Source of the DNA: Salinicoccus halitifaciens
GTDB taxonomy: Bacteria; Bacillota; Bacilli; Staphylococcales; Salinicoccaceae
Assembly: GCF_021026095.1 (NCBI RefSeq)
Contig: NZ_JAJNCU010000005.1
Location: forward strand, 183,433 to 247,432
DNA: 64,000 nt
Reading direction: 5' to 3'
This document shows positions 25,310 to 33,025 of this stretch, one piece after another. Both the position numbers and the translations under genes were made by a program. Within the stretch, counting starts at the first letter, position 1; every line of letters starts with the position of its first letter. The notes under the pieces are model-generated. The model saw only the letters and a list, made by a program, of their open reading frames with translations, had not been told where the DNA came from and did not search any database.

Positions 25310-25506
25310 ATAATACGAGCAACATCCAATTTCGAGGTGACTTGCTCGTTTTCTGTAGCGATAATCCGAGCATGATCCGATTTCAAAGCCACTTGCTCGT
25401 TTTTTTATGTCCGTAATACGAGCATACTTCGATTTTGAAGTGACTCGCTCGTTTTTCACGACTTTAATCCGAGCAACACCCGAATCTCGGGCCACTTGCT
25501 CGTTTT
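25310..25506. repeat. Tandem array of four stem-loop units, about 51-bp period
   Basis: CGAGCA occurs at 25316, 25367, 25419 and 25470, each preceded by TAATnC and each paired with TGCTCG (CGCTCG in unit 3) about 21 nt downstream, followed by GTTTT or a longer T run. Every unit therefore has the form of a hairpin followed by T. The array fills most of the 390-bp gap between the deaminase and the MmgE gene. On the minus strand the same arms read AAAACGAGCA...TGCTCG. Function is unknown; stacked terminators or a dispersed repeat family are possible. Confidence 0.85.
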
Positions 25507-25545
25507 ACAGAGAGTGGGACCAAACTCTTAATTTACAGATTCTTC

Positions 25546-25583
25546 TGAAATCGTTTGCCTTTGGCTATTGTATCCAATATAAT
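25546..25583 (+). promoter_or_regulatory. Promoter of the mmgE gene with cre-like site and GntR operator
   Basis: The -35 TTGCCT (25555-25560) and -10 TATAAT (25578-25583) are 17 nt apart. A CcpA cre-like sequence TGAAATCGTTTGCC (25546-25559) overlaps the -35. The palindrome-like ATTGTATCCAAT (25567-25578) occupies the spacer up to the -10. The same 12-mer recurs before the CitE gene, so it is probably the operator of the GntR regulator encoded next door. Confidence 0.7.
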
Positions 25584-25614
25584 GAGGGCAACAATCAAAA
25601 GGAGGTTGGATGTA

Positions 25615-26967
25615 GTGTCTTTAAGTAAACAGTTGGCTGAATATGTCGTCTCGTTGAAATATGACGACATTCCTGAAGACGTGGTGGAGTTTACGAAATT
25701 ATGCATACTGGATTATTTCAGCTCCGCCATCGCCGGGAAAGATATGCCGCCGATCCAGAAGATCGAGGAGATGGTCGAGGTGCTCGGGGGGAATGAGCAG
25801 GCATCCCTGATCAACGGGGGGAAATCCTCCGTGGCGAACGCCGCATTATTGAATGGTGCTTCAAGCCATATCGTGGAACAGGATGATATTCATAAAAGCT
25901 CGATCATCCATGCTGCCACCGTCGTCATCCCTGCAGCCCTTGCCGTTGCTGAATGGAAGAAACTCGACGGTAAAGATTTAATCACAGCCGTCGTCGCGGG
26001 ATATGAAGTATGCTTCCGGATCGGTGAAGCCGTCTCCCCGTCGCATTACTACTATTGGCATAATACGGCGACCTGCGGAACTTTCGGTTCGGCTGCGGCA
26101 GTGGCCAAACTATTGGGTCTTTCTGTGGAACAGACTGTCCATGCACTCGGCAGTGCCGGCACCCAGGCTGCAGGTTTATGGGAATTCATCGAAGATGGTG
26201 CCATGTCAAAACAGCTCCATCCCGGAAAAGCTGCCATGAACGGTGTGATTGCGAGCATGCTTGCAGAAAAGGATTTCACCGGTGCATCAAAAATCATGGA
26301 AGGCAGGCGCGGTTTCTTCGAAGCCATGAGTGATGATTATGATGCGGCAAAAATCACCGAAGGCCTGGGCCATGAATTCAAGATCATGGAGAATTCTTTC
26401 AAGATCCATGCCTCATGCAGGCATACACATCATGCGATGGACCTCGTATCGGACCTCGCAAAGCAGCAGGATCTGGACCCCGATGCCGTGGACAAAGTCG
26501 AAGTCGGCACTTATCAGGTCGCCATCAACATCACCGATGACGAGGACCCGCAGACGATCTATCAGGGCAAATTCAGCCTGCAGTACTGTACTGCACTTGC
26601 ACTCGTCAAGCAGAGCGGCAGCCTCGACACTTTCACCGAAGAAAATCTTTGGGATGGGACCGTCAGGGAACTCATGCAGAAAGTCGAAGTGTACGTCGAT
26701 GATGAAGTTGATGCTGCATATCCGGAAAAATGGGGGGCAAACGTCAAGGTCCATCTGACAAACGGGGAGACGGTCGAACTGTCCACCGAATATCCTAAAG
26801 GAGACCCTGAGAATAATGTCTCACCGGATGAACTTTATGAGAAGTTCATGGTGCTTTCCAAAGGCATTGATGAGAGCCGGGCGGAAGAGGTGGCTGAAAA
26901 TATCATGACCCTTGAAGATATCAGCGACTTGAGCATGCTTTTCCCTCATAATATGGCGGTGAAGTAG
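25615..26967 (+). CDS. MmgE/PrpD family protein
   Basis: A 450-residue protein of the MmgE/PrpD family, which includes 2-methylcitrate dehydratase, cis-aconitate decarboxylase (itaconate-forming) and various C5/C6 dicarboxylate dehydratases. The all-helical N-terminal domain carries L-D-Y-F-S-S-A-I-A-G and H-I-V-E-Q-D-D-I-H-K. The C-terminal lid carries the K-I-H-A-S-C-R-H-T-H-H-A-M-D region with conserved Lys/His. Start at GTG 25615, with AAAAGGAGG 9 nt upstream. The promoter is shared in logic with the catabolic operon downstream, so a branched dicarboxylate substrate is likely. A role in itaconate or methylcitrate chemistry is inference. Confidence 0.85.
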   Translation: MSLSKQLAEYVVSLKYDDIPEDVVEFTKLCILDYFSSAIAGKDMPPIQKIEEMVEVLGGNEQASLINGGKSSVANAALLNGASSHIVEQDDIHKSSIIHAATVVIPAALAVAEWKKLDGKDLITAVVAGYEVCFRIGEAVSPSHYYYWHNTATCGTFGSAAAVAKLLGLSVEQTVHALGSAGTQAAGLWEFIEDGAMSKQLHPGKAAMNGVIASMLAEKDFTGASKIMEGRRGFFEAMSDDYDAAKITEGLGHEFKIMENSFKIHASCRHTHHAMDLVSDLAKQQDLDPDAVDKVEVGTYQVAINITDDEDPQTIYQGKFSLQYCTALALVKQSGSLDTFTEENLWDGTVRELMQKVEVYVDDEVDAAYPEKWGANVKVHLTNGETVELSTEYPKGDPENNVSPDELYEKFMVLSKGIDESRAEEVAENIMTLEDISDLSMLFPHNMAVK

Positions 26968-27017
26968 TATAATGCCCATAGATTTTTTGTACATGAGCAG
27001 AGAAAAGGATGATTAGC

Positions 27018-27665
27018 ATGAAATTGAAGAGTGTTACAAGGGAAGTACTCCCGAACTCGGTAACGACCATTTTAAGGCAGGCAATTCTAAAAGGAGACCT
27101 GAAGCCGGAAGAAAGGCTCGTCCAGGCGGATATCGCCGAACAGCTCGGTGTCAGCAGGATGCCTGTCAGGGAAGCTCTGAAAACTTTGGAACTCGAAGGT
27201 CTGGTGACCCTGGAGCCGCATAAGGGTGCGATCGTGAACTCATTGACGATCGAGGACATCGATGAAATATACGAGCTGCGCACGATACTCGAACCTTTCA
27301 CCCTTGAGCGCAGCATACCGAACCTTGAGCCTGAGGATTTGACCGGGCTTGAGAACCTCCATGAGACAATGCTTGAAACGACGGAGATCGAGACTTATGT
27401 GGACTTGAACAACCGGTTTCATAATCTCTCATTGTCAGGGTCGAAAAGCAAAAGGCTCCACGGACTGATGGCCAGGGTTTCACACGGCATCGCCAAGGAC
27501 ACGCCTTATGTCATCCCTGATCAGATCGAGAAATCAAACGAGGAACACGCGAGAATCCTCCGTGCCATCAAGACGGGTGATATAGAAGGTGCCTGCGCGG
27601 AATATGCCTACCATATCAAGAGGACGCATAAGGACCTGATCCCCCTTTTGAACCTAGATAATTAA
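27018..27665 (+). CDS. GntR-family (FadR/FCD-type) transcriptional regulator
   Basis: A 215-residue regulator with an N-terminal winged helix (about 1-70, motif E-R-L-V-Q-A-D-I-A-E-Q-L-G-V-S-R-M-P-V-R) and a C-terminal all-helical FCD effector domain (about 80-210) with the metal/ligand-binding D/H pattern of this class. Starts at ATG 27018 (AAAGG 9 nt upstream). It lies 50 nt after the MmgE gene and in front of the CitE operon. FCD regulators often recognise TTGTATACAA-like palindromes; the near match ATTGTATCCAAT is present in both flanking promoters. It probably represses until a pathway acid binds. Confidence 0.9.
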   Translation: MKLKSVTREVLPNSVTTILRQAILKGDLKPEERLVQADIAEQLGVSRMPVREALKTLELEGLVTLEPHKGAIVNSLTIEDIDEIYELRTILEPFTLERSIPNLEPEDLTGLENLHETMLETTEIETYVDLNNRFHNLSLSGSKSKRLHGLMARVSHGIAKDTPYVIPDQIEKSNEEHARILRAIKTGDIEGACAEYAYHIKRTHKDLIPLLNLDN

Positions 27666-27684
27666 AAATTATATAAATTCTAAA

Positions 27685-27715
27685 AATTCTGTTTACAAAC
27701 AAACAGAATTCTTTT
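27685..27715 (+). terminator. Terminator after the GntR gene
   Basis: A perfect 10-bp stem AATTCTGTTT (27685-27694) / AAACAGAATT (27701-27710) with a 6-nt loop is followed by CTTTT. It ends just before the -35 of the next promoter. Confidence 0.78.
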
Positions 27716-27742
27716 ACACTGGGATTGTATCCAATCTACAAT
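27713..27742 (+). promoter_or_regulatory. Promoter of the citE operon with GntR operator
   Basis: A TTTACA -35 (27713-27718) and TACAAT -10 (27737-27742) with an 18-nt spacer surround ATTGTATCCAAT (27724-27735), identical to the site in the mmgE promoter. Extended, the site also reads as ATTGTA-N7-TACAAT (27724-27742). Confidence 0.7.
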
Positions 27743-27775
27743 ATCCTGAATTGAGAAGGGTTTAGGTGAAGATAT

Positions 27776-28618
27776 ATGGACAAAAGCTGGTTTTTCATAC
27801 CCGGCAGCAAAGATAAATTCCTGGCCAAGTCAACAGAGCTGAACGCCGATATCATCATATTCGATTTGGAAGACAGTGTCGTCCAGGCGGAGAAGGCGGC
27901 AGCCAGGGAAAAAATCAGGCCGTGGTTGAACAACCCCGATATCCATTCAAAAAAGTATGTGAGAGTGAATGAAGTTCACAGCACTTATTTCATTGATGAT
28001 GTGAGGGAACTGGCCGGCGAGGACCTGGATGGCATCGTCTTGCCGAAGGCCGCTGAATCCGATGATATAAAAATATTGGATTATCTGCTCACCACCTTTG
28101 AAAAACAAAACAATTTGAAGACAAATGATATTAAAATCGTACCATTGATAGAAACCGGCAAAGGCATGATGAATGCCCTGGAGATCGCCTCATCCTCACC
28201 AAGGGTGGAAGCGATGGCTTTCGGTGCCGAAGATTATATGCTGGATGTCAGCATACCGGGTGACGGCAATCAGTCACTACTTCATGCTCGGTCGACACTT
28301 GTCGCTGCATCGAGTGCTGCAGGCATCAGCCAGCCGGTCGACTCCGTGTTCACTGACTTCAAAGATCCGGAAGGTTTGAGGGAAGCATCTGCTTTAAGCC
28401 GGGGGCTCGGTTTCCAGGGCCGTCTCGTCATCCATCCGAAACAGATCGAGGCAGTCAACGAAGTCTATGCCCCGACACAAGCAGAAGTCGAAGAAGCTGA
28501 AAAAATCGTTGATGCTTTTGAGTCCTCTTCAAATGATGGTGAAGGTGCCATCGAAGTGGAAGGCAAGATGATCGACCCGCCTGTTTATGAGCGGGCAAAA
28601 AATTTATTAAAAATGTAA
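27776..28618 (+). CDS. HpcH/HpaI-CitE family lyase (citramalyl-CoA or methylmalyl-CoA lyase type)
   Basis: A 280-residue TIM-barrel lyase of the CitE family. Conserved motifs are F-D-L-E-D-S-V (about residues 24-30), the catalytic/CoA region L-I-E-T-G, F-G-A-E-D-Y (Mg-binding Glu/Asp) and I-H-P-K-Q. Stand-alone CitE-like proteins cleave (S)-citramalyl-CoA to acetyl-CoA and pyruvate, or methylmalyl-CoA to glyoxylate and propionyl-CoA. With the CaiB-type CoA-transferase and MaoC hydratase just downstream it matches the order of activities in bacterial itaconate degradation (Ict-Ich-Ccl). It has no citrate lyase partners nearby. Confidence 0.88.
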   Translation: MDKSWFFIPGSKDKFLAKSTELNADIIIFDLEDSVVQAEKAAAREKIRPWLNNPDIHSKKYVRVNEVHSTYFIDDVRELAGEDLDGIVLPKAAESDDIKILDYLLTTFEKQNNLKTNDIKIVPLIETGKGMMNALEIASSSPRVEAMAFGAEDYMLDVSIPGDGNQSLLHARSTLVAASSAAGISQPVDSVFTDFKDPEGLREASALSRGLGFQGRLVIHPKQIEAVNEVYAPTQAEVEEAEKIVDAFESSSNDGEGAIEVEGKMIDPPVYERAKNLLKM

Positions 28619-28645
28619 GCGGTTTATTTATATAGGAGGAATTCA

Positions 28646-29794
28646 ATGTTACCACTGGAAGGTGTTACAGTCGTCTCTTTGGAACAGGCCATCGCCGTCC
28701 CTTTTGCGACACGGCAGCTCGCCGATCTCGGTGCAAGGGTGATCAAAGTTGAAAGGCCGGGCGTCGGGGATTTTGCGAGAGGTTATGACACGACGGTCAA
28801 CGGCATGTCGAGTCATTTCGTATGGACGAACCGTTCCAAGGAATCCATCACTTTAAACCTTAAAGACGAAGATGATAAGGAAGTCCTTTCGAAACTGCTT
28901 GAAAAGGCGGATGTGTTCGTTCAGAATCTGGCACCCGGTGCGATTGAACGCATGGGTTTCGTGCCTGAGGAAATGGTTGAGAAACACCCGGAGCTGATCG
29001 TCTGCAGTTTATCAGGCTACGGCAAGGGCGGCCCCTACGAACAGAAGAAAGCCTATGATCTGCTGGTCCAGTGCGAGGCCGGCCTCGTATCGGTCACAGG
29101 CACTGAAGATGAACCGTCCAAAGCTGGCATTTCCATCGCGGATATCGCCGCAGGGATGTACGCATACACGGGCATACTCACCGCCCTGATGAACCGCATG
29201 AAGACCGGCAGGGGCACGGTGCTTGAAGTCTCAATGCTTGAAGCACTCGGTGAATGGATGGGCTATCCGGCATATTACGCGCAGTACGGCGGTAAGGAAC
29301 CCGCCCGCACAGGCGCGAGCCACTCCACCATCTACCCGTACGGTCCGTTTGAATGCGGTGACGGTAAAACGGTTTTCATCGGGCTTCAGAATGAAAGGGA
29401 ATGGGCACAGTTCTGCAGGGAAGTGCTGAATGATGAATCACTCGCTCAGGATGACCGCTTCAATGCAAATTACCTGCGTTCCGAAAACAGGAAAGAACTC
29501 AAAACGATCATCGAAGAGGCATTTGCGGAGCTCACTTCGGATGTCGTGATCGAGAGGGTCGAGAAAGCGAAGATTGCGAATGCCAGATTGAACAACATGA
29601 AAGACTTCTTCAATCACCCGCAGCTGAAGGCAAGAGACCGCTGGAGGGAGATCGGCACGCCGGGAGGCAATATCGCATCACTGCTCCCGCCGGTGACTTC
29701 GAAGGACTTCGATCCTGTGATGAAAGATGTCCCGGCCCTCGGCGAACATACAGAAAAGATACTTGAGGAATTGGGCGTATCATCCAAACCTTAA
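28646..29794 (+). CDS. CaiB/BaiF family III CoA-transferase
   Basis: A 382-residue family III CoA-transferase that moves CoA between carboxylic acids via an aspartyl-CoA intermediate. The catalytic Asp is Asp166 in G-I-S-I-A-D-I-A-A-G. The N-terminal A-R-V-I-K-V-E-R-P-G segment is the usual CoA-binding signature. It has a strong AGGAGG ribosome site. In context it probably activates a C5 dicarboxylate (itaconate, mesaconate, citramalate or methylsuccinate) using succinyl- or acetyl-CoA. The substrate is inferred from neighbours. Confidence 0.9.
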   Translation: MLPLEGVTVVSLEQAIAVPFATRQLADLGARVIKVERPGVGDFARGYDTTVNGMSSHFVWTNRSKESITLNLKDEDDKEVLSKLLEKADVFVQNLAPGAIERMGFVPEEMVEKHPELIVCSLSGYGKGGPYEQKKAYDLLVQCEAGLVSVTGTEDEPSKAGISIADIAAGMYAYTGILTALMNRMKTGRGTVLEVSMLEALGEWMGYPAYYAQYGGKEPARTGASHSTIYPYGPFECGDGKTVFIGLQNEREWAQFCREVLNDESLAQDDRFNANYLRSENRKELKTIIEEAFAELTSDVVIERVEKAKIANARLNNMKDFFNHPQLKARDRWREIGTPGGNIASLLPPVTSKDFDPVMKDVPALGEHTEKILEELGVSSKP

Positions 29795-29818
29795 AATAAA
29801 ACAACAGGAGGCATTTCA

Positions 29819-30340
29819 ATGAGTGTACAGGAAGGCTGGACAGGCCGTTATTATGAAGATTTCTCGGAAGGGGACATCTACCCGCACCCCCTGGGGAGGA
29901 CGGTGACGAAAACAGACAATATATACATGACGCTTTTGACGCAGAACACAAACCCGATCCACTTTGATGATTACTACTCGGAGAAGACGGAATTCGGCAA
30001 ACCGCTTGTCGACTCGACATTCACGCTGGCCCTCGTCACGGGGCAGTCCGTCACCGATATTTCGCAAAACGCCATGGCGAACCTCGGGTGGGACAACATC
30101 AAGCTTCCCAACCCCGTATTTGAAGGGGATACGATTTATTCATATTCGGAAGTGACCGGACTGCGCGAATCGAAATCCCGTCCGAATGTCGGCATCGTCA
30201 ATGTAAAGACATACGGTTACAACCAGCGCGCGGAGGTGGTCATCTCCTTCGACAGGACAATGATGGTCTATAAGAAGTCACATGCACCGAACCAGCAGAA
30301 CGAATTACTGGAAGAAGTGCTCAAAAAGCAAAAACAGTAA
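29819..30340 (+). CDS. MaoC-like hydratase (mesaconyl-/itaconyl-CoA hydratase type)
   Basis: A 173-residue hot-dog fold protein of the MaoC/R-hydratase family. The active-site pattern T-N-P-I-H-F-D-D (about residues 44-51, Asp/His pair) is followed by F-G-K-P-L-V-D-S-T-F. Homologues hydrate mesaconyl-CoA, itaconyl-CoA or other enoyl-CoAs. Together with the upstream transferase and CitE-type lyase it would supply citramalyl- or methylmalyl-CoA for cleavage. It lies 24 nt after the CoA-transferase gene. Confidence 0.87.
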   Translation: MSVQEGWTGRYYEDFSEGDIYPHPLGRTVTKTDNIYMTLLTQNTNPIHFDDYYSEKTEFGKPLVDSTFTLALVTGQSVTDISQNAMANLGWDNIKLPNPVFEGDTIYSYSEVTGLRESKSRPNVGIVNVKTYGYNQRAEVVISFDRTMMVYKKSHAPNQQNELLEEVLKKQKQ

Positions 30341-30355
30341 CGATGGAGGCAGTTT

Positions 30356-31198
30356 ATGAAAGTGATCCAGTATACGGAAATCGTCGATGAAGTTTCGAGG
30401 ATCTGCCAGGAAGCGAATTTCGACCTCGCCGAAGACGTCGTCAATGCCTTTAAAGAGTCTGTGAAAACCGAGTCTTCCGCAGCAGGGAAAAGCATTTTGA
30501 ACCAGCTGATCGAGAATGCGGACATCGCCACTTCAAACCGCGTGCCGATGTGCCAGGATACGGGCGTCTCCGTGTTCCTCGTCAAACTCGGCCAGGACTG
30601 CCATATCACCGGCGGCAGGCTTGAGGACGCGATCAACGAAGGCGTTAGGAAAGGCTACGATGAGGGGTATTTGAGGTATTCGATCGTGGATGATCCGATC
30701 ACACGCAAAAACACCGGTGACAATACGCCCGCAGTCATCCATATCGAACTGGTCGAAGGAGACACCCTCGACGTCCAGATGTCCGCCAAAGGCGGCGGGG
30801 CGGAAAATATGAGCGCGATGAAGATGCTCACGCCTTCTGCAGGATTGGACGGGGTGAAGGATTTCATCATGAAGACGGTGAAGGAAGCGGGACCGAATGC
30901 ATGTCCGCCCCTGGTTGTCGGGATAGGCATTGGCGGCAACTTTGAAGTCGCCCCTTATCTTGCGAAAAAGTCGTTGTTCAGACCTGTCGGCGAAAGGCAT
31001 CCGGATAAGGATATCGCGGCACTCGAAATGGAGCTGCATGAAGCCGTCAACCGGCTCGGCATCGGCCCGCAGGGGCTCGGCGGCGACACCACCGCACTGG
31101 ACATCAAAGTGGAGACCGCCCCCTGCCATATTGCAGCCCTTCCTGTTGCGGTCAACTTGAACTGCCATGCCAGCCGGCATAAACATTTCGTCATTTAA
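30356..31198 (+). CDS. Class I fumarase-type hydratase, alpha subunit
   Basis: A 280-residue Fe-S hydro-lyase alpha subunit (TtdA/FumA N-terminal type). The three cysteines that hold the [4Fe-4S] cluster are visible as Cys66 in V-P-M-C-Q-D-T-G, Cys183 in N-A-C-P-P and Cys270 in L-N-C-H-A-S-R-H. Heterodimeric members act on fumarate, L-tartrate or mesaconate. Among genes for C5 acid breakdown, the mesaconase option (mesaconate to citramalate) is attractive. The beta subunit follows 10 nt later. Confidence 0.9.
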   Translation: MKVIQYTEIVDEVSRICQEANFDLAEDVVNAFKESVKTESSAAGKSILNQLIENADIATSNRVPMCQDTGVSVFLVKLGQDCHITGGRLEDAINEGVRKGYDEGYLRYSIVDDPITRKNTGDNTPAVIHIELVEGDTLDVQMSAKGGGAENMSAMKMLTPSAGLDGVKDFIMKTVKEAGPNACPPLVVGIGIGGNFEVAPYLAKKSLFRPVGERHPDKDIAALEMELHEAVNRLGIGPQGLGGDTTALDIKVETAPCHIAALPVAVNLNCHASRHKHFVI

Positions 31199-31208
31199 GG
31201 AGGTCCTT

Positions 31209-31763
31209 ATGTCCGAGAAACGCATCAGAGTACCTTTTGATCCCGGTGCTGCCGAAAGCCTGAAGAGCGGGGACACGGTCCTGCTCTCCGGTACGATCTA
31301 TACGGCAAGGGATGCAGCACATAAACGCATGGCCGAGCAGCTGGAGAATGGTGAGGCGCTTCCGGTCGACCTGGAGGGCCAGGTGATATATTACGTCGGC
31401 CCGACACCGGCGAGGCCGGGCGAAGTCATCGGTTCTGCGGGACCGACGACGAGCAGCCGGATGGATGCCTATACACCGGCGCTCCTTTCACACGGCCTGA
31501 AGGGGATGATCGGGAAAGGCTACCGGAGCCGGGAAGTGATCGATGCCATTCAGAAGAATAATGCGGTGTATATGGTGGCAATCGGCGGGACCGGCGCACT
31601 GCTCGCCCGGAAGATCACCGCTTCGGCACTCGTCGCTTACGAAGATCTCGGCACCGAAGCCATCCGCAGACTGGAGGTCGAGGATTTTCCCTGCATCGTG
31701 ATCAATGACAGTGAGGGAAATGATTTTTATGAAAGTTCACAGCAGTCTTTCAGCAACGATTGA
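31209..31763 (+). CDS. Class I fumarase-type hydratase, beta subunit
   Basis: A 184-residue beta subunit (TtdB/FumA C-terminal type) that completes the active site. Conserved stretches are V-Y-Y... type Y-Y-V-G-P-T-P-A, G-S-A-G-P-T-T-S-S-R-M-D and I-G-K-G. Starts at ATG 31209 directly after GGAGG; the longer frame that begins inside the alpha gene has no ribosome site. Substrate options are the same as for the alpha subunit. Confidence 0.9.
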   Translation: MSEKRIRVPFDPGAAESLKSGDTVLLSGTIYTARDAAHKRMAEQLENGEALPVDLEGQVIYYVGPTPARPGEVIGSAGPTTSSRMDAYTPALLSHGLKGMIGKGYRSREVIDAIQKNNAVYMVAIGGTGALLARKITASALVAYEDLGTEAIRRLEVEDFPCIVINDSEGNDFYESSQQSFSND

Positions 31764-31795
31764 CTAATATGAATATCAGGAGGAAATTGATAACG

Positions 31796-32992
31796 ATGAG
31801 CGATTTATTACAATCGGAAACGATCAAACTCAGTGAAGAAGAACGTTTGCAGCTGCGCAAGGAAGTCCGGGAACTGTGCGAGAAATTCGGCAATGAATAC
31901 TGGAGGGAACTGGACCCGGACAGGAAATACCCGCAGGAATTCGTCGATGCACTGACTGAAGAAGGGTATTTATCGGTATTGATCCCGAAAGAATACGGCG
32001 GCAAAGGCTACGGCCTGACGGAGGCGACCATCATCCTGGAAGAGATACATAGGGCGGGCGGCCATGCGGCGGCCTGCCACGCACAGATGTATACGATGGG
32101 ATCTCTTCTGAGGCATGGCAGCAGGGAGCAGAAGGAGAAATACTTACCCGGCATCGCAAGCGGCGAAATCCGGATGCAGGCTTTCTCCATAACAGAACCC
32201 GAAGCAGGCTCGAACACCACGGCGATCGAGACTTTTGCCGAAAAGACGGATGACGGTTATGTCATCAACGGCCATAAGAACTGGACAAGCCGCATCAAGC
32301 AGTCAGACCTGCTTCTTCTACTCGCCAGGACCACACCGCTTGAAGAAGTCGAAAAGAAATCAAGGGGGATGACTTTATTCCTGGTGGACCTCAGGGAAAT
32401 CAGGCAGAATCAGCCGAATGCACTTGAAGTCGAATCGGTCAGAACGATGTTCAACTACGCCACCAATAAAATCTGGTATAAGAACATGAAGGTGCCTGAA
32501 GACAGTGTCATAGGCGAAGTCGGCAGCGGCTTCAAATATGTCCTGGACGGCATGAATGCCGAAAGGATCCTGCTTGCTTCGGAAAGCATCGGCGATGGTT
32601 ACTTCTTCATCGACCATGCGGTCGAGTATGCGAGTGAACGGGAAGTCTTCAACAGGAAGATCGGACAGAACCAGGGTGTCCAGTTCCCGATCGCAAGGGC
32701 CTACGCCTCCATCAAGGCTGCCGATGCCTTGAGGTATAAAGCCGCCGAGAAATTTGACACCGGCGAAAATTGCGGCGAGGAAGCGAACACCGCCAAACTG
32801 ATCTCCAGTGAAGCAAGCTGGGAAGCGGCGAACGTCGCCATGAACACATACGGCGGGAACGGCTTCGTCGATCAGTATGACATTGAACGCAAGTTCAGGG
32901 AAACAAGGATGTACCAGGTCGCACCTGTGAATAATAATATGATTCTTTCGTACATCGGACAGCATGTACTCGGTATGCCGAGATCATACTAG
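31796..32992 (+). CDS. Acyl-CoA dehydrogenase family flavoprotein
   Basis: A 398-residue FAD enzyme with the acyl-CoA dehydrogenase N-terminal, middle and C-terminal domains. The signature Q-A-F-S-I-T-E-P-E-A-G-S-N-T is in the middle domain and N-T-Y-G-G-N-G-F in the C-terminal domain. Where most family members have Y-E-G-T with the catalytic Glu, this protein reads Y-Q-V-A-P-V-N-N-N, so the usual base is missing. A base elsewhere, or a subfamily with different chemistry, must be considered. A saturated C5 dicarboxyl-CoA such as methylsuccinyl-CoA would fit the operon. ATG 31796 has AGGAGG 12 nt upstream. Confidence 0.86.
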   Translation: MSDLLQSETIKLSEEERLQLRKEVRELCEKFGNEYWRELDPDRKYPQEFVDALTEEGYLSVLIPKEYGGKGYGLTEATIILEEIHRAGGHAAACHAQMYTMGSLLRHGSREQKEKYLPGIASGEIRMQAFSITEPEAGSNTTAIETFAEKTDDGYVINGHKNWTSRIKQSDLLLLLARTTPLEEVEKKSRGMTLFLVDLREIRQNQPNALEVESVRTMFNYATNKIWYKNMKVPEDSVIGEVGSGFKYVLDGMNAERILLASESIGDGYFFIDHAVEYASEREVFNRKIGQNQGVQFPIARAYASIKAADALRYKAAEKFDTGENCGEEANTAKLISSEASWEAANVAMNTYGGNGFVDQYDIERKFRETRMYQVAPVNNNMILSYIGQHVLGMPRSY

Positions 32993-33025
32993 GTATATGC
33001 AAATAAAAACAAAGGGGAGTTAATT

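Noticed and set aside
25310..25506. Possible CRISPR array
   Set aside because: The period is near 51 bp, but the conserved parts are hairpin arms with variable loops, there are only four units, the copies are degenerate and no cas gene is present in the window.
27776..28618. Citrate lyase beta subunit
   Set aside because: No citD, citF, citC or citX is nearby; stand-alone CitE-like proteins with CoA-transferase and MaoC genes act on acyl-CoA esters.
30356..31763. Ordinary TCA-cycle fumarase
   Set aside because: Not excluded, but Staphylococcaceae normally use class II fumarase for the cycle and this two-subunit gene pair is embedded in a catabolic operon with C5-acid enzymes.
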